A stretch of 64,000 bases of DNA, taken from the NCBI GenBank assembly GCA_030568195.1, contig JAJLTO010000009.1:434001-498000 (forward strand), in the 5' to 3' direction. A model generated the notes under the pieces. That model was given only the letters and a program-made list of their open reading frames with translations, did no database searches and had not been told where the DNA came from. The translations under genes and the position numbers were made by a program. Each line of letters opens with the position of its first letter. Position 1 is the first letter of the stretch. The stretch is from Dipodascopsis uninucleata var. uninucleata. Its lineage: Eukaryota > Ascomycota > Lipomycetes > Lipomycetales > Lipomycetaceae. This document shows, piece after piece, positions 44,400 to 54,408 of this stretch.

Positions 44400-45017
44400 A
44401 TGTCTGCCACAACAACTATGTCAATCACTACTGTGCCACTGGCAATCACCACCAAGAATGTCAAAGCATCTTTCAAGCAGAATAAAGATCTGTCGTCTGC
44501 TATTGATGACGTCCTTAAGATCCAGAAGCTGTCCTGGACTGTCAGAACTGCTTTGAAGTATGCTCCTATTACGCTCCAGATCTACTATTACGTTGATGAA
44601 AATGGTGTTGAGCATTACGATGTCGATCAGATCCTCCCAGCAGGCCTGAAATCTGATGAATACCGCACTTTGGATAGTGCTGAGCGTGAGAAGGACTCTC
44701 CTGTCTTTGGACCTGTCATTGCAAGCTCAAAGCGTATATCCGTCGATGAAGCATCTGCGATCGCACCTTTCTTGGCTAAGGACTGGGATAACTCCTGCCA
44801 AGCAAACGGTCTCATCTACGCGTATGCACGAGGTGACACCACCAAGCCTAAGGGTGTCGAATGGGAGAGCCATCAGACTTTTGGTTTTGCTGATGTCCAG
44901 AATGAAAATGGCGAGAGCGAAAGAAAGTACGTTGTCAGATTAGTTTTCAAAGCGCCTTCAACAAATGATGTCCTGGAGAAACGACTGGTTTATGATTTTT
45001 CCAAGGAAGGTTTCTAA
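44400..45017 (+). CDS. conserved fungal protein, single-domain, function unknown (205 aa)
   Basis: The gene is single-exon with its ATG at 44400. There is no signal peptide or membrane helix. The pattern WTVRTALKYAPITLQIYYYV-D-NGVEHYDVDQ, then a re-used TLDSAERE-KDSPVFGPVIASSKRI block and a C-terminal YVVRLVF strand, recalls a small beta-rich family of about 200 aa common in filamentous ascomycetes. In those proteins a W-VRKAI...TL-V-QY--DGV-HIDI core is followed by TLDW--REH-DH-FG. That recall was not checked by a search. The beta-barrel look suggests a lipocalin-like ligand-binding fold, but this is a guess. It is convergent with the next gene (about 165 bp between stops). Strong codon periodicity and length support a real gene. 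Confidence 0.8.
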   Translation: MSATTTMSITTVPLAITTKNVKASFKQNKDLSSAIDDVLKIQKLSWTVRTALKYAPITLQIYYYVDENGVEHYDVDQILPAGLKSDEYRTLDSAEREKDSPVFGPVIASSKRISVDEASAIAPFLAKDWDNSCQANGLIYAYARGDTTKPKGVEWESHQTFGFADVQNENGESERKYVVRLVFKAPSTNDVLEKRLVYDFSKEGF

Positions 45018-45182
45018 ATACGCTATGTGTACCTATAGTTTGTGTACTTATAGCAAATTTCCATAATGTAGTATTGTATTCATTCTAATTCTTTCTCTAG
45101 TGCAAGATCAATATAACGTAGTCGGTAGTAAAAATGTTCAAGTTATTATTTACATACATACAATCCGGCTGATCCATATGTT

Positions 45183-46875
45183 CTAACTGGGCCTGTTTGC
45201 TCTGTCCATCCACTGTATAAGCGCTTCGCATCTAGTAAGCTGTGCCGCAAGCTCTATATCTCCATCAACTGCGTTATTAAGACAAGATCCCCATCTTGGA
45301 CTCCTCTTTCCTAGCAAAAATTGGTTATAGATATCCCTAACTTCAAAGAGATAAGTAAGGTACTCCTGGCAGTGCTTACAGTTGCAATCATTGTCTGGCA
45401 AGGTATCATGCGTGAGTCTCGAAAACATGGAAGAGCCGAAGTCTCGTTTCAGATCATCACGCACAAATGTTGGGAACTGATTAAGTATTTCATCTCTAGG
45501 ACTCTGCTTTGCTGGAGCTGTTACCATCATATAGTTCTTTGATATTGTAGATGGCCCTATCAAATTGATAGATCTTGTACAGGGATATTCTGTTGAGCTA
45601 GATGATATTTTGTTTTGCTCTGAGGTATTACTGGTTATATCTCTTAGTTGATAACTTGTATTTTTCCCTATGCTTTCTCTTACTGGTATTCCTTCATTTT
45701 CCGCATTCGGTTTATATATCACTTCCCTCCACGGATTCTCAAGATTAAAATCATCAAGTACTATGCCATCGGTATTTGTGATTACAGCGAATGCAGATTC
45801 TGAGAAGCTGTCATGAATACTATGGGAAGTTGCATTTTTGTCGCTATCGTTTAATTTTAAAGATGCAATATCTAGTTCATCTACCTTATCTAGTTTCATG
45901 TCTTGCGACAAAGTTGTACCATACTTTTTGTCTGCCCGTTCACGCAGATTTGAGAGTAGAACTTCCGGAAGGCCGACCATACCATCTTCAAAATCGATTA
46001 TATGCTTTTGGTAAAATCGAACAGAGACATTACCGTTCGGTCTCATGACAGATGAAGATGAGGTATTAGTTGTGGAAGATGATAGAGATGACAATGATAG
46101 TGATCGACTTTCCTGATTCTGGCGCATTCTGTTATGTCTTGCCGGACTAAGAGTCTTCCAAAATGATATTCTTGAAAAATTAGAAAATGTTGATTTTTCA
46201 GATGCCTTTGAGTGTGTTGGAGATGGCGGGGCATCTGATGACTCGGCAATTGAATCTCTCAATTCTTCTTTCTTTAAGTGCCCTAAGCTCTTCAGCAGAG
46301 AATGCTCTACTGTTCCGTTTTTTAGGGCACCTCTAGATGGACCAATCGTGCCGATACCAACATTCTTACCAGATATCATAGCCTTGTAATAGTCATCACA
46401 ATTTAGACCTATCCTCTTCATTGCGTTCTGATTTTTATTCACGTTCAACGAAAATTTCTTTCTATTTTTCGATGCTAGAAAAGACTTTGTGCCTCTTGTA
46501 GATCTTATTGATGTAAATGAAGGAAGCTCACGAGAACCTCGTAAGGCGATTTCAGAGCTGAGAGCGGCATCTCTTCTCTTCCTGCGATCACGCTTAGCAA
46601 ATACCACAGGAGTGCGGAATTTAAACCTCAAAAAGTTTAGCTTAAACTTCTTTCGTTGAGACGACGAAGTAGGTATTTTGTTCTATTTAATTGTCAGACT
46701 CAGATCTTCATATATAGGGTTCTCATCAGAGCCGTACCTGCTGCGCCTTGATAGAGGAGATCTCCACAAATGCTACCTTTGAGTGTGAGGACTGTGGCTT
46801 TAGTTTATAGCATTAGTAGTTTTGTTTCAGAACTGGATATGTCATTCCTTGCATTGAACTCACAGATTTAGTCAT
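45183..46875 (-). CDS. basic Ser-rich protein of unknown function with a CNCKHC motif (521 aa)
   Basis: The model has three exons: 46875-46864 (12 nt, coding MTKS), 46791-46738 and 46682-45183. The long frame has no ATG before codon 71, but splice signals (ttaaatag; ccacag after a cataaactaaag-like branch; donors gtacgg and gtgagt) link it in phase to a start at 46875. The N-terminus is very basic (SSQRKKFKLNFLRFKFR, then AKRDRRKRRDAAL), which could be a nuclear or nucleolar signal. The middle is Ser-rich. The C-terminal 110 residues look folded (LNQFPTFVRDDLKRDFGSSM, CNCKHCQEYLTYLFEVRDIY, AAQLTRCEALIQWMDRA). I do not recognise the family. The short first exon is inference; the third exon is firm. 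Confidence 0.7.
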
Positions 46876-47586
46876 TTCCTATTTTAAAAATATAGCTTGC
46901 GAGGGAACTCTTTGTGATAGAATTGAACTAGAAGATATACTGAACTGGAACAATTGAAGTAGAGGAATTAATCTCTCAAGCAGCGCAGCCGGATCACTTA
47001 AGAGCAATTCGATACCAGTGCAGTTCGAATACAACATGAAATAAATTGAACAACTATTTTATCGAAATATGAGCACATTTATAGCGTTATCCAATGATTA
47101 ATTTTCAATGCGTATATCTATAATTCGCTTTCTTCGACTCGAATTAACAATCGGCCTGGATACTATATGGCATATATTCGCCATAGAATCTTCTTGCTTT
47201 CATTATCTCAATCGTATGACTCCAAATGATTTGAATAATTTGTATATAATCCATCTCAGATTGACTCTCGACCACCAGTTCTATATATATATATATTCAA
47301 CTACCCTGCACTCCTCTATTCATTCGGCTCAAAATCAATCTGTAGTCTCAAAACGGTCTTCGATTAAGCCGCTGCACAGTAAAATTAAACCTTATATTCA
47401 ACCTTAAAAATGTTGCACTACCCTAATATCGAAATGTCAGATTCTTTCGCTTAAGGAGCTATCGCGAGGTCTAGTAGAGCAAAAAAAATTTTCAGCCTAT
47501 CTGTTTATGGTCGTGTGTTGGCTGGAGAGCACTTGACGGATTCCAAAGATTTCAAACTACTATAAAGGGTACTACGACGTAGGTTT
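46876..47586. promoter_or_regulatory. divergent promoter region unknown gene / RRN3
   Basis: This spacer of about 710 bp lies between outward-facing starts. It contains a TA microsatellite (47282-47297) and a 99-codon plus-strand open frame (47108-47407) with no domain character. No assigned site was found. Confidence 0.4.
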
Positions 47587-49907
47587 ATGGTGTCGATATC
47601 AAATTGCTCTTTGCCGCTAAGTAGCGAGCATATGGTACTATCATCCCTGGCGGGAGCAGGCTCCTTTGAGTCTCTAAGATCACAAAATCCGTCATCGACA
47701 ACTTCGCAGCTGAAACGTAAGCGTTCGCCTCATGAAACTGAAGCAAACTTAGATTCTTCGAATGAGTCTGATGCGAAACCTTCTGGAGGAGTCTCTATTA
47801 CTCCTACAAGCGACCAAAGAAAGAAAAAACGAGTGACGTTTGTTAAAATTGGAGAAGATAGTGGCAGTAGTAGCGACGAAATGGATATCTCTTTGACACG
47901 CGCAAGTGAAGATACTATATCCAGCAGAGTACATAAAGCATTTGTGCAAAATGCTATTAAGGAGCTTTTGAAGGTAAGAATTCTCACTTTTGGTCTAAAG
48001 TTGAGTTAGTGTCGATTTGTTGTCATGTTGATCTATTTATTAACTTCTCTGGTCAACAGAAAAATTCGCAACCATTACAAGAGTTGGCATCTCAGCTGTC
48101 AGTACCACTGTTGTCACCAGGCAGCTTACCGTTGTCTGAGATTCACTATGTTATATCTGCTTTCATACCTCACGTGGATAAGTTGAATTTAATTTCATGT
48201 ACTTCTTTCATTCGTGCTGTTATATTGTTGGATGGTATTGATGTTGACCCGACGTCCCTCTCGGCTGTTAAGCGTCGGCAATACCTCCAATTAGTTAGAA
48301 CTCATAGCCGATTTCTGGGGATACTGATCTCTACTATGCCAAAGTGGTATACTGAAGTTGCCAATAGAATTGTCAGTTGTTTTGGATCTGCAAGTTCATG
48401 GTCAGCAAAGAGATGGCATGATTTACTCGGCTATCTCGTTGGCCTTGTACCAACATCCTCAGTTGTATTACAAACCGCTGTCGTCAGTAACTTTCCGCAT
48501 AAGAACGAAGATCATTCTTTCTTATTTAAATACATTTTCAATGTTTTACAGATCACTGAATATTGTCCGGAACTCAGAAGTTCTATTTGGGGTGTTATTC
48601 TCAAACATTTAGTAGAGCTTGATGTTGATATTGAAAATAATCTAGATGAATTGGAAAATGATGACGACGGTGACGATGATGATATCTGCACGGAGAATTA
48701 CGGTATTCTATTTAATATTGATGTCGCCGCTAGGGGATATTATTGGGATAATTTGAATATTTTCAATGACAGTTTCTACGATCAGCTTGACGATAAACTG
48801 TCTTTCAAGAGTGATATCACTTTGAATCTCGAAGAAAACGAGACAATTATGGCATCTTCTTTGCCAGATGGTCATCCTGATATCCATCGAACGACATCTA
48901 AGCTTGATATTCTTATGTCATTATTAATTATAAAGCTTTCACAGCTGCTCAATTCTCCAGAGTTAGATGACGCTCTCACTTTATATGCTTCTCTACTCAC
49001 GCACTTTACTACATACTTGCTGCCTACTCATAGAACACATGCCATACAGTATATTTTCTTTCATGTTTCACAACTCTCTACAGAATTTACCGATGCATAT
49101 TTAGCTCTTCTACTTGAAATTACATTAGCGCCTACAGAGACCATTGCAAAGCGGCAAATGGCTATGCAATATCTCGCTTCTTATGTGGCCCGGGCACGTA
49201 AAATAAGCAAAGAACAACTTAGGTCTGTCGTTTCCATCTTATGTGCCTGGATTATAAGATATATTGATGAACGTGAACATGAAGTTCCTGGAACTACGGG
49301 ATTATCTCCACAAGCAAGAATGATGACGAAACGTATGGATATGACTCGTTTCACGATGTTTTATTCTGTAGTTCAAGGCATTTTCTATATTTTTTGCTTC
49401 CGATCTCCTGTTTTAAGAGAGTCGGATGACTATAATGAAGAATGGGTTTGCAATATTGCTGATGTTTTACAACGTGTTATCATTACCCGTTTTAATCCTC
49501 TAAAGTGGTGCAATCAAAATGTGGTATCTATGTTTGCGAAGATTGCTCGGAAAGAGGATGCTGCGTATTGTTTTTCTATTATTGAGCAAAATCGACGAAG
49601 CGATCTATATCTGTCACTAGAAGGATCTATTTCACCTACAGACACGAATGTGACTATCAGGTCAGATTCTAATAACATCTTATATAATGATGATATACTT
49701 CCATTAGAAGGCTACTTTCCTTTCGACCCTATTGTGCTAAAGAATACAAGAAGGATAGTCAAAACAAACTATATATCTTGGGATGAGGCTCGCGGAGACG
49801 AGGAGTTTTCTTCTGAGGAAGAGGAAGAGGAAGTAGAGGATGATGTCAGTGATGCCGAAGAGTATGACAGTAACGGCGATGATGATAGTGAACTGGATGA
49901 GGAATGA
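47587..49907 (+). CDS. RRN3: RNA polymerase I transcription initiation factor RRN3 (744 aa)
   Basis: Two exons (47587-47973, 48060-49907) join as AIKELLK-KNSQPLQEL. Rrn3 binds RNA polymerase I and makes it competent to start on the rDNA promoter in the nucleolus. The HEAT-like body carries the family blocks HYVISAFIPHVDKLN, WYTEVANRIVSCFG and RWHDLLGYLVGLVPTSS, then YCPELRSSIWGVILKHLVEL-DVDIENNLDELENDDD, and VARARKISKEQLRSVVSILC. Near the C-terminus LEGYFPFDPIVLKNTRRIV is the typical Rrn3 end motif, followed by a strongly acidic tail (EEEEEEVEDDVSDAEE). The first 130 residues are a low-complexity leader with an RKKKRVTFVKIG patch. An acidic D/E loop at about 345-355 is usual for the family. 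Confidence 0.93.
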
Positions 49908-50695
49908 AGATCGCTCTCATGTTCACTTCTCTGTGTTTAGACAAATAGATCGTATATCCACAGTTGAAAGGTTCTTAAGAACTGAACTACAGTACAGCTA
50001 GTGTTGAATATCATAACTAATTTGATTTAAAGGCATTGAATTTAGTAAAAGGCGATTTGGAAGGTCATGGAGGTCATCGGGTTGGTGAGATAGTAGATTG
50101 TACCTAAACGCAAAAGTATTGAATTATTTGTATTTCTATTGGCATATGTCATGGATGAATTTATGCATTTCTATTTACTGGTGTTGGCTCTTATATAATC
50201 ATTTATTTACAAAACGATGAACGGCAATCTTTTCTTAGAATTGAGCGCAAATTTACTTTATTAATATTTATGATCATACTATAACATAACAATCGAAGAG
50301 ACTAATATTGCCATCAATAATTTGAATATGCAACCATGCAAGATAGAGCTTTGCCCTTATGGCTAACTATTAGCTCACTTACACGCAAAATGTAGCCTTC
50401 TTAATAATAATAATATGTTAGTAAACTTATCATTATTTACGATATAATTTATATCAAGTACTTTCACTCTTTTCCTTGACATCCAATTGCTTATCCGAAA
50501 TATCCCATCCCAGCCAGATAAATAAGTCCCCCTCTCGCCTAACACCAATATCTTGGATATTACTAAATAAAATAGAATACAACCAACAGAAAAGATCAGT
50601 TATAAATATATATCAGAATACACAAATTTTTTCAAAATAAAATTAGGAGCTTGCTCTCTAATAAAAATATCAAATGTGACTAGTATAAGCCCTCT
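49908..50695. other. convergent 3' spacer between RRN3 and a FAS1 gene
   Basis: This is AT-rich DNA between facing stops. No gene, repeat or RNA was recognised. Confidence 0.4.
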
Positions 50696-51537
50696 TTATT
50701 CAATCAAAGCACCGTCAATAGTCCACACGATTCCATTTCCTGTATCTTGAGACTTCACGACCAGAGCTGACACATCGGCATGTTTCTTGCTAGAGACGAC
50801 AACCTTCTCGCCATGATCTTCATTATACCAAATATCGCTTATTCCAGCACCGCATTTTTTCTTCTCTCCAGGCTTTTCCAGTCCTTGACCGTAAACAACA
50901 TGACTAAGAACAAATTTCTCGATGTTTGCCATAGCACGACGCTCATCTTCCATAGGATCACCACTCTCAGATTGGTCAGCAGACTCCCAAGGCTTTCTAG
51001 GGAGGTTCTGCATGGCATGATTAGAGGGAGCAAGGACCATGGTCTCGGCATCACGGTCCTGAAGACGATACATCTAAAGTGAAAACTTAATGTTAATAAG
51101 CACGAACAATATAAAGAATCATACATCTCTTGTAAGTGTGATACATCTAACAATAATAATGCTAGAAATTCCGATTCTACTTTATTAATTTAACTGCAAC
51201 TTACTAGACTCTCCACTTGACGAACGAGACCAGCAAAAATGCTGATATCTCTGTCCACTCCAAGGGCATCCGTCATCAGTATTTTCACGTTGCTGCCTTC
51301 TGCCGACAAGACATTTTCGTCTGTCTCTCCATATAAAACAGGCCTTTGACTCATTTTATCTTTAGCTACTTCCTTAATACCTATTTTTGAGCTATCAGAT
51401 ACTAAAAAAGGCTTTAACGCCTCTAATGAAGCGGGATTCGGTAAGTAATAGTTATTTCTAACGTCTGCTGCAATCAACTGAGCATTGGAAGAAACAACTA
51501 GGAGCGCCAATATCACCAAGGTTTTAACAAAAAGCAT
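50696..51537 (-). CDS. secreted or vacuolar FAS1-domain protein (236 aa)
   Basis: Two exons (51537-51205, 51073-50696) join as RQVESL-MYRLQDRDAE. The protein begins with a clear signal peptide (FVKTLVILALLVVSSNAQ, residues 3-20). It has one FAS1 domain: DRDISIFAGLVRQVESLMYR, then TMVLAPSNHAMQNLPRKPW, FVLSHVVYGQG and GNGIVWTIDGALIE. The conserved H1 (VLAPSNHAM) and C-terminal GIVWTIDGAL strands are intact. Size and layout resemble budding yeast YDR262W and fission yeast single-FAS1 proteins, reported at the vacuole. There is no membrane helix or GPI signal. It is divergent from APC10. Confidence 0.85.
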
Positions 51538-51827
51538 TCTGAAAGGTTCTTTTAAGCAAATTAAAGCGGTCAGATTTTCAAAATGGACGAAAATTTTTGA
51601 TAATTATTTCAAAAGGTCCTTCTTGATATTTGATAGAAGATATACAGCCTGGATTTTCATTTCTCCAAAGCTCGTTCCGGTTACCCTAATACATATTTGC
51701 ACGTGATGATTATGTCACCATCGATGACGCGAGGGACGCGAGATGAAAAGAAAACAAGGCGTCGAGCAAGCCAGGTAAAGGTAACAAAAAATAGTGCTCG
51801 TATCAAGGCACTGTAGAAACGAAAAGA

Positions 51828-52684
51828 ATGGACACTGATATGATGACATCATCAGAGGTGGAGGAGCAGGCAAGAGAAATAGAAGAGGAAGAGGAAGAGA
51901 TAGAGGAAGAGATAGAAGAAAGAATAGAAGAAATAGAGGCACAGGTAGAACCTTCAGACCAGGACACATCACAAATGGAAGATGCCCAGATGGAAAATCA
52001 CGCACCTTCTAGGTCCCAGATTCCCCTTAGAGATATTGGCAATCAAGCTACTTGGAAATTGTCAACTTGGAAACCTGGTTTTGGCGTTCATGCGCTATTA
52101 GCAGAATCTACTGATTTGTACTGGCAATCAGATGCACCTCAACCACACCATATAGATATACACTTTGCCAAGCGAGTTGAAGTAGCCAAAATAATGCTGT
52201 ATCTGGATTACCGTAGGGATGAATCTTATACTCCGTCGAAAATAGCAGTTTATGCTGGATCAGGATATCATGATCTACATGAAGTGCTATCCATGGGCTT
52301 GGAAGAGCCATCTGGATGGATAGACATACCTCTAAATCATGCTGGAAAGGAGTAAGTATTTGAGCTTCCTGGTTTGAACACAATATGAAATTATTAGGTA
52401 TAATGGAGAAATTTCTGTTTATTTGCTCTAACTTTTCTTGTTAGTGGATTTTTAAAAGCGTTTCTATTGAGGTTGAGCGTGCTACAGAATCATCAAACAG
52501 GAAAAGATACACATATTAGAGGTATCAAGGTGTTGTCGCCTGATTGGTAAGCATTATTAGAGCAAATTCATTCATATTATTGTATGAGACATATATTAAC
52601 ATTAATAGGCATGCAAATGATATTGAGGATGATGGAGTTCCATTTAGTAGCATTGCTCTGTTAGCACATAGTACTATCCGATAA
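51828..52684 (+). CDS. DOC1: anaphase-promoting complex subunit 10 / Doc1 (233 aa)
   Basis: Three exons (51828-52351, 52445-52546, 52609-52684) close exactly in frame. Doc1/APC10 is a nuclear APC/C subunit that helps form the D-box receptor and makes substrate ubiquitination processive. The DOC jelly-roll begins at about residue 70 (DIGNQATWKLSTWKPGFGVH) and carries ALLAESTDLYWQSDAPQPHH, IDIHFAKRV, YLDYRRDESYTPSKIAV, GWIDIPL, RLSVLQNHQTGKDTHIRGIK and FSSIALLAHSTIR. The last two residues, Ile-Arg, are the IR tail that docks on TPR subunits such as Apc3. The N-terminal 55 residues are a Glu-rich extension absent from many orthologues. Confidence 0.94.
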
Positions 52685-52959
52685 TTGTCTTGCTGACACT
52701 GACGGATAGTGTGCGATATTCTTGTAATAGATACGCTTAGATGACTCGCTGTATTGTTGGATACCCGGCGTTTATTTGGCTGTGTTATAGTATTCTTTAA
52801 ATTGTAGGAATCTCGTCTTTTTATTTGTGATGGCCCTTCTGGCTCGTTTGGCACCGGTCTCTACCTAAATTCTGTCGAAGTGGACAATACATGTACTTTT
52901 CTTATATTTAAATTAGTAGCTAACAAAGTTCACATGTTTTTAAACGAAGTATAGAAAGC

Positions 52960-54069
52960 TTAAGCCAAAACTTCCTTCAACGCTTTAACAACTGCATCTC
53001 CTATATCAGAGGTGGATGCCGTTCCACCCAAATCTGCGGTTCGTAGACCATATCCACCAATAGTCTCGTCATCCAATACTTTGCTAACAGCTGACTCAAG
53101 AGCTTCAGCCTCTTCCTTCATATTCAATGACAGGCGAAGCATCATAGCAGCGGAAAGAATAGCAGCAACAGGGTTAACCTTATTGGCTGGAAGATCTGGT
53201 GCAGATCCATGGCATGGCTCGTACATTCCGAAAGCTTCATTGGAGCTTGGAAGAGAAGAGAGTGATGCGGATGGAGGCAATCCGAGAGAACCTGGGATAA
53301 CACTCGCTTCATCAGAGATAATATCACCAAAAATGTTGCTTGTGAGGACAATACCATTCAACGCCGTCGGGGACTTGACTAAAATCATAGCAGCAGAGTC
53401 GATCAGCTGGTGATTCAACTTAAGCTGAGGAAATTCTTCCTTGATAACTCTCTCAGTTGTCTTTCGCCACAACCTGGACGATGCTAAAACATTGGCTTTG
53501 TCCAAACTCCAGATCGGAGCTGGTGGATTCGATTGAAGAGCTAAATATGCAGCCATACGAGTAATTCTCTCAATCTCAGGTACAGAATAGAGCTCGGTAT
53601 CCCAAGCAACGCCATCTCCAGAGTCTTCCTTTCGCTCACCAAAGTATATACCACCAACCAATTCGCGAACAACGATAAAGTCAGTACCCTCTGCAATCTC
53701 AGGCTTCAACGGACTATACTTAACGAGTGATTTTGAAGCAAAGTTGCATGGTCGGAGATTTGCGTACAAGTTGAGCTCCTTTCGAATCTTCAACAGGCCT
53801 TGTTCTGGTCGAACAATTCCGGTACCCCACTTTGGGCCACCAACAGCTCCCAATAAAACTGCATTTGCAGATTTTGCAGCCTCCAGTGTTTCATCAGGTA
53901 AAGGAACGCCAGTCGCATCGATTGCTGAGCCTCCAATGAGGTGTTCTTCGAACACAATTTCATTCTGGGGTCGCAAATCACAGATAGCTGTAAGAACCTT
54001 TTTGGCTTCTGTGATGACTTCCTTACCGCAATGGTCTCCAGGTAGAAGAACAACTTTTTTAGGGGCCAT
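52960..54069 (-). CDS. LEU2: 3-isopropylmalate dehydrogenase, leucine biosynthesis (369 aa)
   Basis: The gene is single-exon with its ATG at 54069. The enzyme oxidatively decarboxylates 3-isopropylmalate with NAD+ in the cytosol, the third step of leucine synthesis. Recognisable blocks are [20 protein letters not shown] at the start, [20 protein letters not shown], the substrate region [35 protein letters not shown], the lysine in [18 protein letters not shown], the metal-site aspartates around [19 protein letters not shown], and [19 protein letters not shown]. Length is standard. It is convergent with APC10. The region to 54408 is its promoter; no CCGG(N4)CCGG Leu3-type site was seen. Confidence 0.97.
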   Translation of the reverse strand: MAPKKVVLLPGDHCGKEVITEAKKVLTAICDLRPQNEIVFEEHLIGGSAIDATGVPLPDETLEAAKSANAVLLGAVGGPKWGTGIVRPEQGLLKIRKELNLYANLRPCNFASKSLVKYSPLKPEIAEGTDFIVVRELVGGIYFGERKEDSGDGVAWDTELYSVPEIERITRMAAYLALQSNPPAPIWSLDKANVLASSRLWRKTTERVIKEEFPQLKLNHQLIDSAAMILVKSPTALNGIVLTSNIFGDIISDEASVIPGSLGLPPSASLSSLPSSNEAFGMYEPCHGSAPDLPANKVNPVAAILSAAMMLRLSLNMKEEAEALESAVSKVLDDETIGGYGLRTADLGGTASTSDIGDAVVKALKEVLA

Positions 54070-54408
54070 GACTATCTTATGATGAAACTTCCGTATAATT
54101 GATAGACAGTATTATTTTGCTACAGGAGTAATAAAAAGAGCTGCGTTCTCAGACGGCTATAGCGATCGAATTTTTTTCTGCAATAGGATTTCAGTGTAAC
54201 ATTTTTAGTGCTGCAATCGGTATTTTGTATTAGGGGTTTAAAGCGACATCGGCATCAAGCATCATCATAAAACCCTTAACCGAAGTTGTTTATTAATACT
54301 TTACAATGGCCTGCACACAACTTGTAAAATGATTGACTTGTTCATTCTCTAAGACCATGCAATGTTCCTTTTCGCATTTAATTATACAGTAAATTAATAG
54401 TTTGTAAG
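54070..54408. promoter_or_regulatory. LEU2 promoter region and APC4 3' end
   Basis: This 340-bp stretch lies upstream of LEU2 and downstream of APC4, both on the minus strand. No Leu3 or Gcn4 (TGACTC) site is obvious. Confidence 0.4.
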
